Of a stretch of DNA of 64,000 nucleotides, positions 47,220 to 58,055 are shown one piece after another. The stretch is from contig NC_135777.1 of assembly GCF_028453695.1 (NCBI RefSeq), positions 13,443,714 through 13,507,713 on the forward strand, read 5' to 3'. The DNA comes from Augochlora pura (lineage: Eukaryota > Arthropoda > Insecta > Hymenoptera > Halictidae). The stretch's first letter is position 1. Each line of letters starts with the position of its first letter. The position numbers were made by a program, and so were the translations under genes. The notes under the pieces were generated by a model. It worked only from the letters and a program-made list of their open reading frames with translations, ran no database searches and had not been told where the DNA came from.

Positions 47220-47917
47220 GCATCGATCACGAGAAGCGAGGATGCACGGCCGGCGACTGGGTTGCCTTTTACAGGCGCTCTGCTTTTCGTCCGAGTCGTA
47301 TAACTCGAAAACGGCTGCGCTCGGCTCGTGTTCTCTCCCTTAACGGCTTGTAGCAGCGTTCGATCGACGTCGTAACGATCTCGTCGTTCGCTCGGACGGA
47401 CCACCGGCGACCTGGAGAAACCGTTCCATCGGGCAAATTCGTTTTTTCCCGACGCTTACGGGTTTACACGAGGCGATCGCGGCGAGCCGCAATCCTTCCT
47501 GCGGCGATCGGGACGCGACGGGTCCCTTGGAGGACCGCGGCGGGATTAAGAAAAGTTGGAAAACCCTCTGGACGCGATTGTTAACCTCTGTTGTACCGTA
47601 GTCAGTCAGTTCTGACACTTTTCTGGCCGAAGTTTGCCTCTACGGTGGAAGAGTTCCTGACCGGACAGATTTCTCCGTATACTAAAAGCGAAAGCCTTAA
47701 ATTGGAACTTTCTCTCAGTGGAATCAGAATGTGTAAAATGTTACCCTTGTATTAGTACATACTAGATGTTAGTTGCAACAGTAGAAAGAAAAATGTTCGA
47801 ACTTCCAACTTCAAGTGTACCGGAAATTTTTAATAGTATACACTATCGTTTATCGGATTACTGAAATTCGAAGCACAAGTCCGCAAATTGAAGGCAACGG
47901 AGGCTAAGTATACAGAC
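47217..47917. other. CpG-rich then AT-rich block, no gene recognised
   Basis: CpG-rich to about 47630, then AT-rich up to the foldback element. A 92-codon minus frame (47340-47618) shows no motif. Confidence 0.55.
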
Positions 47918-48280
47918 TATCCCGTTTGAACTAACGCACCTAATTATATCCTAAACTATGGTTCGTCTCAAAAAATTTATACCCTATTTTAAGGGGATAA
48001 TCTATAATGATCACAAATTTTTGTTAACTGTTCCAAGACCGAAGTGTTACAAGTCAAAGAATCGACCTAGAAGTGAATAACCTGTTTACTTTAAAATAAA
48101 TATACAGTACATTAAAAAGTACAAGGATCATCTTGAAATCTCGGAAGCACGTCTACCCCTCAAAAATATCCAACTAATTATAAAATGTCCTCCTTGAAAC
48201 AGGGTAAGATTCATTTGAAACATTTCTCGAAACGAACAATGGATTACTAGATAATTCATTGCGTTACTTCAAGTGGGACA
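47918..48280. mobile_element. Foldback-like DNA transposon with long imperfect inverted ends, about 363 bp
   Basis: The left end reads TATCCCGTTTGAACTAACGC and the right end on the other strand reads TGTCCCACTTGAAGTAACGC, agreeing at 16 of 20. Similarity continues inward more weakly (GTTCGTCTC versus GTTCGTTTC, then ACCCTATTTTAAGGGG versus ACCCTGTTTCAAGGAGG), so each arm is about 110 bp. If the target duplication is TA, as in Tc1/mariner elements, the right copy has changed to CA. It has no coding frame. The superfamily cannot be fixed by eye. Confidence 0.65.
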
Positions 48281-49330
48281 CCATTCCACTTTTTTATTTA
48301 AAAAGCAGTAAAAATCCAATTAAAATCATCGCGTAGAGGATATTGTACGAAATGCAGTCGGAGAATTTGCTTGTATCAAATCGGAGATATTGTATATTTC
48401 GATCGACCACAAAAGGCGGTGAAAATGATCCCGCAAAGGACGTTGTACGAAAGCAAAACTCGAATTTATTCAAGTCCCAAAAGCGTTGCGCTTCGTTCAG
48501 GCCCTGGAAAGTAGAGAAAATCCGAAGAAAATCACTGTGTGAAGGACGCATTGGTTTGCGCTAGGTCCAGGAGCAAATGAAATCGTTACAACCGGGCAGC
48601 AACCGGAATCCTAATTGCAATCCTTTCTGGTGCTCGCGCTCGCGCCGCGCTGCTCGTGTATCGACGGGCACCCGAGCGCCGAGTAAAATATGGAAATGCT
48701 TGTCGGCAGATTATTTATCTCGACGTTCCCGCGATACCGTTCGCCTTTCGGTGTAATTAACGCCGCGGCTAGATACTTTCGGTCGCGCGGCTAATTGCTT
48801 ATCGGGCGACTCGCCGCCTCTATTATCGCGCCGCGCGCTCCCGATTCGATGCGTTTTGCCGCGTTTCGTACGCGATCGGGGAGACAGGCCCGGCTTCTCG
48901 GCGCGTTCCGACGCGATTCGACTAGGCTGCGAGCCGTCCCGCGCCGGCCGCTATCGCCTTCCGCGCTCGTAAACCAGACGACTTTTTACCGTTCGCCAGC
49001 TGGTTCTCCGCGGATTTTCAGGCGGATCAAAAATCCCGCGGAATCGAACATCGCGATCCAGCCGGGAGAGATCGTTACGCGGAACTGTTGCGAATTGTTT
49101 TCCGCCGCACGATCTCGAAGCGATAAAGTTTGGCACACCTGACGCGGACAATGTGGCTCGAAACTTTCCTGGAATCGATCTGGGAAACGTTCTGCCGCAA
49201 TCTGATCTTCCCGTGATCTTTCCGAAGCCCCGGGTTTCTCCAAAGATTTCATTTTCAGTCTCTCGGCTGTTCGTTCTTTCTATCAATTTGGCGTTAAATC
49301 TGTCGAGTCTCGACAGCGATTGACATGGTT
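48281..49330. other. AT-rich then CpG-rich block, no gene recognised
   Basis: CpG-rich from 48600. Opposed frames of 115 codons (48795-49142 plus) and 111 codons (48951-49286 minus) are without motifs. Confidence 0.55.
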
Positions 49331-50529
49331 CGTTTTATAAGATTGGCAGAACCTTGCCATTTTTGTTGTCACTAGACTGCGAATTTTATTCAATTATTTT
49401 GTATTTTTTATGCAGCCATGGAAAATTTCTTTGCATAAAGATTTACAATCTAGTTGTCATATATGCTTTAATTATGTTTAGTGTGGACATCGTAATTTCA
49501 TTTACCATTGTCTCTCTCTATTATTCTCAATGAGAAAATCTATCGCTACTTAACATTACGCAACCGTAACTTTATTCATATATATGGAGAGGACCTTTTA
49601 ACCCTCTATTGCAAAAGAGAAAACAATGAGAAAGGAATATTTTACACGGTCAAGATTTTGACTTTGAAAACGCAGATGGCCAGTTTCGAGAATTATTGCC
49701 TCAGAAGAAGAGTTCTGGCATCTTCGCAGTCTGTTAAAGAATAGACGGGAAATAGACGGCCGACCGTGGGGTTAATTAGGTATTCGAGGAAGGGAGAGGC
49801 TAGTGACAAAGTAAAGGCGGAGGAAGGACGCGTCGCGGATTACGGTCTCTCGTAAATATGCGCGAAGTACGACGACGTAATGCTTATTTATCGTCGATAT
49901 TAAGCCGCGAGCCTGGAATAGGACGATTGGAGTAAGTGGGTCGGCCGTCATTCCTATTATCGTGGCTCGCGCTTTCCCAGGAACGCGAGGTTAATTCCTG
50001 GCCAGACGTTCGACTTCTGGGCCGCGGGCACCGTCATCGATGATCGCTTTGTCCACTCCAACTCCTATTTATAGACGGCGAACCGTGACAGAGAAACTGG
50101 CTTTTTGCTCCAGTGAATCATCCCGTTCTGACCACAAGTTTCGCCGTAAATTTCGTACGACCCGCCGTCCTAGACCACCAACAAACTCTTCCTCTCTGTT
50201 CGATTCTTTCACATACAGCAATTAGAGCATTTCAACGATTGCGCCGTATCCTCGTCGCAAAGAGACGGGAATGAATGCCGAGGGCCGGACTGCTCGCTTT
50301 TCACCCTTTGCGACTGATACAGGTTTATTTTACGTATCACCGAGGTTATCGGTTAACCGAGGTTAATCGGTTCGCTCGACTAAAATACAATCATCCTTTA
50401 CTCCGCAGAGCGAGACGAGTGTGCCACGAAGTAGCCGCGGGAAAATTGTCTAATTGATGTCGATGATTGCGACCGGGGGTTGAAAATAGTTATGACATCG
50501 GAGAGTTGGAGAGAACCGAATTAGTCTTA
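49331..50529. other. Mixed block, no gene recognised
   Basis: AT-rich to 49740, then mixed. A short repeat CGAGGTTATCGGTTAA / CGAGGTTAATCGGTT lies at 50341-50373. Frames are under 80 codons. Confidence 0.5.
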
Positions 50530-50866
50530 TGATTAGATCGCGTAATATTCAGACCATGAATCATTTTACCTAATTCTAAATAATATAACGAAACTATTAC
50601 ATTTTTCTAATAACGTCACTGTTTTGTGTTTCACCTACTCGTTTCTATTATAACCGCATAAAATCTGGTATGCAGTGCCAAGTTTACATTTAATTCCCTC
50701 GAATCAATATGTGCTTAATGCTCTTCGCTTCTCTTTAGATACCTGGATTTCTGTTACTTTACTTTATTATGTCATCTCATATCCACAACTTCTGTTATAA
50801 CCATTTTCTGTCTCTTTTCTTCTGTGTTCGTATCGTTAAACGAATAAACGTTATTATTATTATTCA
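50530..50866 (+). mobile_element. Candidate LINE 3' end with (ATT)n tail
   Basis: A pyrimidine-rich, AT-rich stretch ends in GAATAAACG followed by (TTA)n/(ATT)n at 50848-50864. Many insect LINEs end in such a microsatellite tail. No ORF is left, and the left limit is a guess from composition. Confidence 0.3.
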
Positions 50867-51973
50867 ATTACAAACTCGTCTCGTTGGACAAGCTACAAGT
50901 CTGCTCAAATTACTTTGATTCCTGGACAACGTCCTACTCCTATGACCATCGAGATAGCCGTAACAACATTGATCTGACCGCGGGCACTTTTCGTATGGTT
51001 TTCGCAGTTGTTAAACGCGAGAAAAGCTCGGAAGGCGGTTCCACGGTAAATCAATTTCTCCGACGGTGCGAATCGCGGCGCCGGAATTAACCTCACCTTC
51101 GTGGACCGTGCAGCAAAAGTAATCCCGTTGTCGCCGCCGAATCCGGATTGCCACATACTTGCCGAAATTACGGCGCCCTGTTTTCGTCGCTTTTCGCCTC
51201 TCCGGTTTCGCAAACGCCGCGATCAAAGGGGCGGCCCACCCTCGGTTCTCTCTCGCCGCCTGGAGCAACGGCTCCGGTCCCTTTAAAGGGAAGGACCCGG
51301 TGTGGTGGCCAAGCATCGTCCCCTGGACGGTCCAAGGGAATCGAGGGAATTCATTCGGCGCGCGCTTTGAAACTTTTACTACCTCGAGTCTTACCCGCGA
51401 AACGACGTCGCCTTTTTCCTCGACTCGTCTCCGTGGAGAGCGTGTCTACAGGCGAGAGACCAGTCTCGTCGAAGGATTACACGCGTCGGCGAGCACGGCC
51501 CTCCCGTCACACCGTTCCGCCGCTCCTTTCGCCTTCCAGGACGCGTTTAACGACGCCGGAAAAGAATTCGGTGGCCAACGCCCGGACACAACGTGTTCTT
51601 TCCGTCGCCGATACTCCAGACTGTTTGTCACTTTTTTTTGGAGCACCGAGATCGTCCGAGAGAAATACATTCAACGAACACGGTATTTCGGACTTCCTTC
51701 GGGACTGTCGCCATAATCGATCGACTGCGGTTCTTTATTTACTGACGGAGTTTTAGGGTCTGTTTAGAGAGGTTCAACAGGAAAATGTATTTGCTTGTTA
51801 CATCGGGGACTCTTGTTCGGAGTGCAAGGGATTCGGGGTTTTCTTCGGGTGGCGGTACTGGTTGCAATGGGTTAATCAACTGCTGTGTCTTTGTTTTGTT
51901 TTCAGGCATTAATAAAAAAATAAAATAACATTAAGCATTTCCAGCCGAGAATAAGAAAAGTAAAAGAATAAAT
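50867..51973. other. CpG-rich block, no gene recognised
   Basis: Plus frames of 202 codons (51148-51756) and 185 codons (51159-51716) overlap in different phases with minus frames of 101-102 codons, so chance openness is likely. A solitary GCAATGGGTTAA at 51866 looks like the right end of a TTAA element, but no left end was found. Confidence 0.5.
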
Positions 51974-52200
51974 TTTGTTCGTTTTCGGACGTAATTAACC
52001 TTATGTATCGAATATTCGATTCTTTTATTTACTGATAAAAAAATAGACATTATTAAATGTTCTTATTCGAAAAAGAAACAGTATAAACGAATAGAAAGAT
52101 TTAATACGTCTTATTCGATAAATACAAAGCTAATTACGCCAGAAAACAATGCAAAAGCAACTGATCGTCCCACAGAAACCGGTTAAGCTAATAGACTTTT
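51974..52200 (+). repeat. Diverged interspersed repeat, copy 1 (empty site)
   Basis: Shares TGTTCGTTTTCGG, AATTAA, AGATTTAATAC and TTCGRTAAAT in the same order with 56099-56490. The downstream part here, CTAATTACGCCAGAAAACA, corresponds to TTAATTATACCCGGAAACA in copy 2, directly after a transposon that is absent from this copy. The repeat is unrelated to any family I know; it has no frame. Confidence 0.75.
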
Positions 52201-52744
52201 AAATGAATTCTGAACGAGACGCGGGTGTAAAATTGGCTGCTCTAAGAATTCTATTAGGGAATAGAATAACAGCTTTTTGGATCTGAAGAGTGACCAGATG
52301 GTTAACCGAATATCCAGACAAGCCGGAGCCAGTCGTCCCCGCGTGAAGTCCCGTGGGGTGGGAGGACGTCCGAAACTTTATTTCGGAGCGGGGGACGGCG
52401 AAAGTTGCCGTAATAATTTCCCAAAGCTCTAAAGAAGTTGGAAGGCCGGCTTAGCGCTCATAGAAATATCCACGGCGACGAGCGACGAGCGCGGCTTTCT
52501 TATTAACGTCGATCTGAAATTCATATTAGCGCAAACCCGATTTACATCTTTGCCCGGCGATGCGAACTTCCGCGTAAGTAGCCCGACGTATTTCGTCTTC
52601 GTTCTTGGATATCGAGCTTCGTCGTCCGACGTGCAGACGGTATTCGATTATTCCGTTAATGCGTTTCAGCCCGGGATATCCCCGTCAGCCCCTTAATCTG
52701 TACAGTCGGTGCGTCGAAACGACGAATAAAGGATTCTCGGCGGC
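52201..52744. other. Mixed to CpG-rich block, nothing recognised
   Basis: No motif-bearing frame. Leads into the 12-bp tandem repeat. Confidence 0.55.
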
Positions 52745-52828
52745 GGCGATGGCTACGGCGATGGCTAAGGCGATGGCTAAGGCAATGGCTAAGGCGATGG
52801 CGATGTCGATGGCGATGGCGATGGCAGT
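52745..52828. repeat. 12-bp tandem repeat GGCGATGGCTAA, 7 copies
   Basis: Seven units, the first four close to GGCGATGGCTAA and the last three changed toward GGCGAT hexamers. Because 12 is divisible by three, the frame stays open: on the plus strand (52605-52913) it reads as Ala-Met-Ala-Lys repeats, on the minus strand as His-Arg/Leu-Ser repeats. No neighbouring coding signal supports translation. Confidence 0.92.
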
Positions 52829-53910
52829 AGCCATAGGAAACGAAGGACGAAGAAATCGTTCGGCTGCAGGATTCCGGTTCCATCGTTTGCCTGGCGCCGT
52901 TCCAAGAAAGTAAATCGTGCCGGGATTGATTTATGACTGACTGGAACTTTTTACCCCCTCCGTTACGGTGGCCGACGACCGTCTACGGGGGCGGGAATCG
53001 GGGGTGTGCGCTTATCAGGATCGACTTGATTTATTCGGTTTAAACTAACGTACAGCCGAAAATATAATTAATTGCAAACAACATACGTAAAGAGCAATCT
53101 AGTAATTAATGCGACGAGCCTGGCTGTGTGTCATCGTAATCGGATCGTATATTATCCGCGACGCTTCTGCAGTCCGATACGTTATTTATATTGATCCTGC
53201 GGCCAATCACTCGATCATTTTATTATTAATGAACAACGGTCGACAGTTGGACAGCGGTGACTATGTTCGCACCCGCGCCAACCTCGCCGGATCCCATCGA
53301 TGTAATAAACATCGCTTTTACTTCCTGTTGAGTTCCTCTAATTACGATCATTCCGACGGACACAATTGGATTGCTTCGCGCGACGGCGCTTATTACATGA
53401 CACAGCCGTGTATCAAATTTCGGGAGTTCCCTGTGATCTTCTGAATTTACGGTAGATTCGGTGACTAATGAATTTTCTATCGGCGACGTAGAGACGTTGA
53501 AAGAGAAACTAAAAATTTCTCAGACAGGGAAGGTCGAGCGACGCAATTAGCCAGTTACAAGAAAGCACGGATGATAAATCCGTGGATCAATAAACTAGGG
53601 CACCAATGAAACAATCAGTTGACTTTCCAATTGTTAGTGAAGAACCTGAGGATCACGTTGACCTGCGCCGACCCTGCAGTAGTTATGGTCGTCAGTCGTC
53701 AGACATCACGCGGAACCGATCGCGGTCGGCAAAAATGTTTACCATGGGATCCAGCGAGGTGGTTAATCCTCGAACTGCAGCTCCTGGATCATGCTTTGAT
53801 TTATTTATTTATTCGATTTATTTATTTATGGGTGAAAAGAAAGAACGATTTGGTTTAACATGTCACATTAGGAATAACATAACGACTGCCAAGTCTGCAT
53901 GAAGTATCTT
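52829..53910. other. Mixed block, no gene recognised
   Basis: A 111-codon plus frame (53109-53444) begins with a hydrophobic stretch but matches no family I know. A (TTTA)n run at 53798-53829 reads as an (AAAT)n LINE-like tail on the minus strand, without an ORF beside it. Confidence 0.45.
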
Positions 53911-54017
53911 CTATAAATTATCTACAAACTATCTATAATTTATTTATAAACTATCTATAAACTATCTATAAACTATCTATAAAATATCTACAAACTATCT
54001 ATAAACTATCTACAAAT
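53911..54017. repeat. 12-bp minisatellite AAACTATCTATA, about 9 copies
   Basis: Units vary at one or two positions (CTACA for CTATA, AATTTATTTATA). It lies between CpG-rich blocks. Confidence 0.92.
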
Positions 54018-55077
54018 ATGGTGGATGATAAAGTTGTGAAAATGGTTCATCGTCCGAGGTTTAATTGATGGCATTGATGCGCGACTGGTCATCGAAGCGG
54101 AAAAGTGCATTTAATAAGCCAGGATGATTTTCCTGGGCCGGCGGAATTGTCGCGGTCTCCCCTGGAGCCCTCTTACAGGTACTTTACTGTAGTTCGGAGC
54201 ACTTTTAGACACTGGTCGCGACGCGGTCGGTCCCATGACCACCCTCGCGAGGAAGTTGGCGCGGCGCAAAGAACCAGGGAGCGAAATCTCGTTGTAAGTT
54301 CGGGCAAACGATATCGCGGAACTTCAACAGAACGTTAATTAAAATTCACGGGGAAGAAGGTGCATTAGATTCGCGGGCCAAGTTTGAAAGCTCCGGGACG
54401 ACAGAGGGAGAGAGAGAGAGAGGCCGAGAATGAAGGATGAAGGGAGACCGAGGAATAAAAGGACCGGTTGAAATTGTATTTGAATAATGTCCTATCAGCG
54501 CGAGACGTAGGGGGGTGTCGCGTGCATTCCGACTCCCGTTATCGATCTCTCGTGCGAGCTCTCGCGCGCACGCCTTCAACGAGATCATTTGTAAGCCATC
54601 GCGGAGCGGAGAAGAGTCCCGATAGTTTCTCTCTCGGTGCGACGACCGACGGCGGAGCGGTGCGGCGTTTTGCTTCATTTGGTAGATGAGACCAACATCT
54701 GGGACAAGACGAGCGGTCTCCTCTCTTCTCGCTTCCAGATTTGGGTCAGATTGCGGACTCGGTGTATGCATCGTGCAGCCGTGTGCAACGGGCGATGCGT
54801 CACCGCGGAACCTCGTAAAAATCGTCGGGGTCGTTAATTCCCCTAAAGCAGACGTCGTTTTCAGAGACTTCGCCGCAGCCCCCCGCCCCTTCGCCCCGAT
54901 GGGCCTTCCCGACGTCCAGCCAGAGTCTACCCTTTTATCTCAAATTAGAGAACTCCCGCCGCAAATAACGGCCGGCTTCGATTTATCCGTTGCCTTCAAA
55001 GCGTCGCGAATCATCTGGAACCTTTGACCCGGCCCGCTCTGCGCCGGACGTTCGAATTTTCCCATCTCGATTAAACT
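54018..55077. other. CpG-rich block, no gene recognised
   Basis: A minus frame of 141 codons (54346-54771) and a plus frame of 113 codons (54686-55027) show no motif. Confidence 0.5.
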
Positions 55078-55145
55078 CCTCTCTCTCTCTCTCTCTCTCT
55101 TTCTCCCTCCCTCTTCCTCTCTCCGTTTCTCCTCGTCCGTCCTCG
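55078..55145. repeat. Pyrimidine tract with (CT)n core
   Basis: CT repeats at 55078-55100, then a pyrimidine-rich tail with CCT units. Confidence 0.9.
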
Positions 55146-56098
55146 TTCCTCCCTGCTACTACTCTCCGTTCCTCTCCCTCGGCCGGGGTATTTTTAGACG
55201 CCGAGTCCGAAGACACCGCGCCGCGGCGGGAAAGATCGTAGTCTCTCTGCCCGATGAATTTCGCGGCTGGTTGCGTAGGGAATCGGTCGCTTCGGAACGC
55301 CCTAAATTTAGCTCCCGGTTCTCGTCGTCGGTCGGTCGGCCGACCGTCCTGTCGCCGTGGGATAGCGCGCGACCGATCGCCCGAAAAAGAAGACCGCCGG
55401 AAAATTTCCTGGAGGCGGCGGAACGACTCAGAAATTGGCCAATCTCGCCGGGGCCAGGGGAAATCCGGCGAGCCGAGCCGAGCCGAGCAGGGCCGAGCGG
55501 AGCGGAGCTGTGCGCGGAGCCGAGCCGAGTCGAGTCGAGTCGCGATCCCGCTCGGTTTTTCACCCGTTTAACGGTCCACGGACCACGATTGGCTGCCGCG
55601 AGCTTTTCGACCTCGCGTTTTCTCTGTTCCTCGCCCGCCTACGCTCCGTACCAGCGCCGAAACGCGGACGGCAATCCGGCTAACGTCGTTCCCCGACGAC
55701 TACGCCAGCTTTTTTCCGACAGAGTCGAACGATCCTGGTTACCCGCATCGATTTTTCCACGGGAACGCAACGGTCTCGCAAACTCTCTGCCAAGAGATTG
55801 CCTCGGATCCCGGCGACGGTGTGAAACGAAATTCCGGATGGCTCGTAACTTGTTTCAGCTATTCATTCCGCCGGAGGAACTGCGAGATGTAATTAGTAGC
55901 TCGATTCCGCGGCCGCATGTAAAGCTACGTGTTTTGTAGACCGGCTGCTGGAATTGGAGCGCCAGTTTAGCGTCTGCGTTGATTGGTTCGACGGAAAATA
56001 AAGTAAGACCGCCTCGGCTTCCTTTTTACTACGGTACAAATGATTCAGATGGAAGTTTCGCTGATTTTCGACAGTGTGGAATTGTGGAGCCCGTTACG
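55146..56098. other. CpG-rich block with GCCGA/GTCGA pentamers, no gene recognised
   Basis: An imperfect pentamer array (GAGCC, GAGCG, GAGTC) lies at 55470-55545. A plus frame of 222 codons (55271-55939) runs through it and has no motif, so it is judged chance. Confidence 0.5.
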
Positions 56099-56490
56099 TG
56101 TGTTCGTTTTCGGGCATAATTAATTTTATATTTATCAAATAAAGTGTATTGCTTATTTTTACTAAAACTAAATAAAGTAAAAGTATAAAAAGATTTAATA
56201 CAACTTGTTCGGTAAATGTACAATCAACCCTTTGCGGTCGTATTAAGTTTATACACGGGTGTCATGCTGGTCGGAGTTAATTTTCGTTGAACGAATAGTA
56301 ATACATAATACCCAACATTGCGAAGGAAAAACAAAGTTTATTAACTCTTATTTAATATTTATTTAAAATTTAGAAAAAATAGACGCACAGCTTTGGTGGC
56401 TGAGAGTAGACGTACGGCCGCAAAGGGTTAATTATACCCGGAAACAGAGCAAAGGCACAGCAATTGGACACCTCGCGTTAACCGGCTTCG
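56099..56490 (+). repeat. Diverged interspersed repeat, copy 2 (carries a TTAA element)
   Basis: Matches copy 1 at 51974-52200 in two blocks, about 56099-56227 and 56428-56490, separated exactly by the MITE at 56228-56427. The pair gives a filled and an empty version of the same target. Confidence 0.75.
56228..56427. mobile_element. piggyBac-type MITE (CCCTTTGCGG ends), 200 bp
   Basis: The left end reads CCCTTTGCGGTCGTA and the right end on the other strand reads CCCTTTGCGGCCGTA, agreeing at 14 of 15. The right TTAA is at 56428-56431; the left is TCAA at 56224-56227, one change away. Comparison with the empty copy near 52130 confirms the limits. It has no coding frame. Confidence 0.85.
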
Positions 56491-57599
56491 TTACCCCCCT
56501 CACACGTCTATCTGCAACTCTAAATTTCGCACCTCTCATAAATGCACGGAGATACGCCAGTGTTGTTGCCTAAGGTGTCCCGCGACGAAAACAATGTACA
56601 CGCGGGCCGCTTTTCGGGACAGGCTAGATTATAGAGGCATCCCGGTGCGGCAGCGACGAAGCGAGATTTATTGCGATTGTTACACGCCACTGTCAAAAGC
56701 TATTTTCGCCGGGGCCGCTCGCCGCGCGCCATAAGTCACGCCGCCGTGCCGCGCCTCGCGCCTCGCTCCTCGTGCCGCGCGGCTCGCTCGTCGAAATATC
56801 GAGCAGGAGAAATATCCTGTCCAACCTTCGAATCTTCTCGCGCGCAAGTTTTCTATGCTTAGGAGCAGAGGGAGCAGATTTCGGGTTTGGTTCTGACCGG
56901 GCACGGCTCGCCCGCGGCGGGGAAAAAGGGGAGCCTCAATTTCCGAGCAGCGTCGGGATGTTCGGTTCAACGGGAACGCCGATGTATCTGATTGAAACGG
57001 TTTCGAGACCAGTTTCCAATGAGCGATAGCTAATTTTCCTGGGATTCTCGCGAGACTAGACAGAACCGTTGGCCTAATCGCTTCTCTAGTTTGCTGCGGA
57101 CAGCGTGAAACGGTCTTGCGTTGCGTGACAATCGTCGGCAAAGGCCGCTTTCGGCCCCCGGAAATAAATTGCAGGAAGGGAACAGACGTTTTCGAGTGCT
57201 TGTTAATTGGACGGAGAATTATTTGGCGGATCGGTATCTTGGAAAATAAAGTTTCCCTCGGCAGAGATATAATTCGGCGCAGTCGATTATTCGCTCTCCA
57301 TTCCGCGAAATACGCGTATTCAACGCGAACGTGGGTGGGAATGCGAAACCGAAAGCTCGGTCGCGGTTAACTTTGATGAAACTCGCGTCCGGCATCGAGC
57401 AAACATTTGTCGACGATTATGAAATTCAAAATGAGCAAATATTTTGCACGAAATTGCGATTTCGCGGCAAGAAACGAATACAGTTTGCACGCGAAACCCG
57501 ATCCCGCGCGTGCAAACCGCACCGCGGCAAAGCGGGACAGAATGCCGAAAGATAAGAACGGAGCGTGACATTTTCTCTAAAGCTTGGTCGCGTTTGCGG
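56491..57599. other. CpG-rich block, no gene recognised
   Basis: A minus frame of 153 codons (56680-57141) and others to 102 codons lack motifs. Confidence 0.5.
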
Positions 57600-58035
57600 T
57601 GCCGGACGCGTCGTAAAATCGCCACCAAATCAAAGCATCTTATTTAATGAAACAAAAACTGACACACGTTTCCACCGGTTCTCTAGATTTTCTGGCACCT
57701 CGATCTTAATCAAGTTGCTCGGGGTCGATCGTAAAAATTTTACGGAACGAAAGCAATTTATTCGATGAACTGAAAATTTGCCAACCTTCCCTCCCTCTCT
57801 TTCTCTCTCTTTCTTTCTACTTCCTAGCTGGTCTCTGATCCTAATCAAGCCCAAAGCGGGTCGACGTCAATCATAGGAACTCTGCGAAATCAAAGCAATT
57901 TATTTGATGACACAAAAACTGAAAATTTGCGATTTTCTTTTTCTTTCCCTTTTTCTCCCTCCCGTCAGACTTTCTAGCATTTCATGATTTCAGTCGAGTT
58001 CGAAACTGGTTGACATAAGTTCTGAAAATATTGTA
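57600..58035 (+). repeat. Decayed tandem repeat, three units of about 120-140 bp
   Basis: A segment AAATCAAAGCAATTTATT-like, then GATGA, then ACTGAAAATTTGC recurs from about 57627, 57746 and 57887. Each copy is followed by a pyrimidine-rich stretch, a CTAG-containing part and GATC-TAATCAAG, then a GGTCGA-like end. The second copy has gained a CT-rich expansion at 57785-57820. Confidence 0.7.
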
Positions 58036-58055
58036 AACTATAAAAACCGATCGAT

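Noticed and set aside
49599..49777. Possible TTAA element between TTAACCCTC and GGGGTTAA
   Set aside because: The ends agree only at TTAACCC and diverge at once.
51148..51756. Two overlapping plus-strand frames of 202 and 185 codons
   Set aside because: They use different phases over the same DNA and neither has a motif.
53109..53444. 111-codon plus-strand frame with a hydrophobic start, possible secreted protein
   Set aside because: The hydrophobic stretch is interrupted by charged residues, there is no clear cleavage site, and the rest resembles nothing known.
55271..55939. 222-codon plus-strand frame
   Set aside because: Runs through a pentamer repeat (GAGCC/GAGTC) and has no domain; openness is explained by composition.
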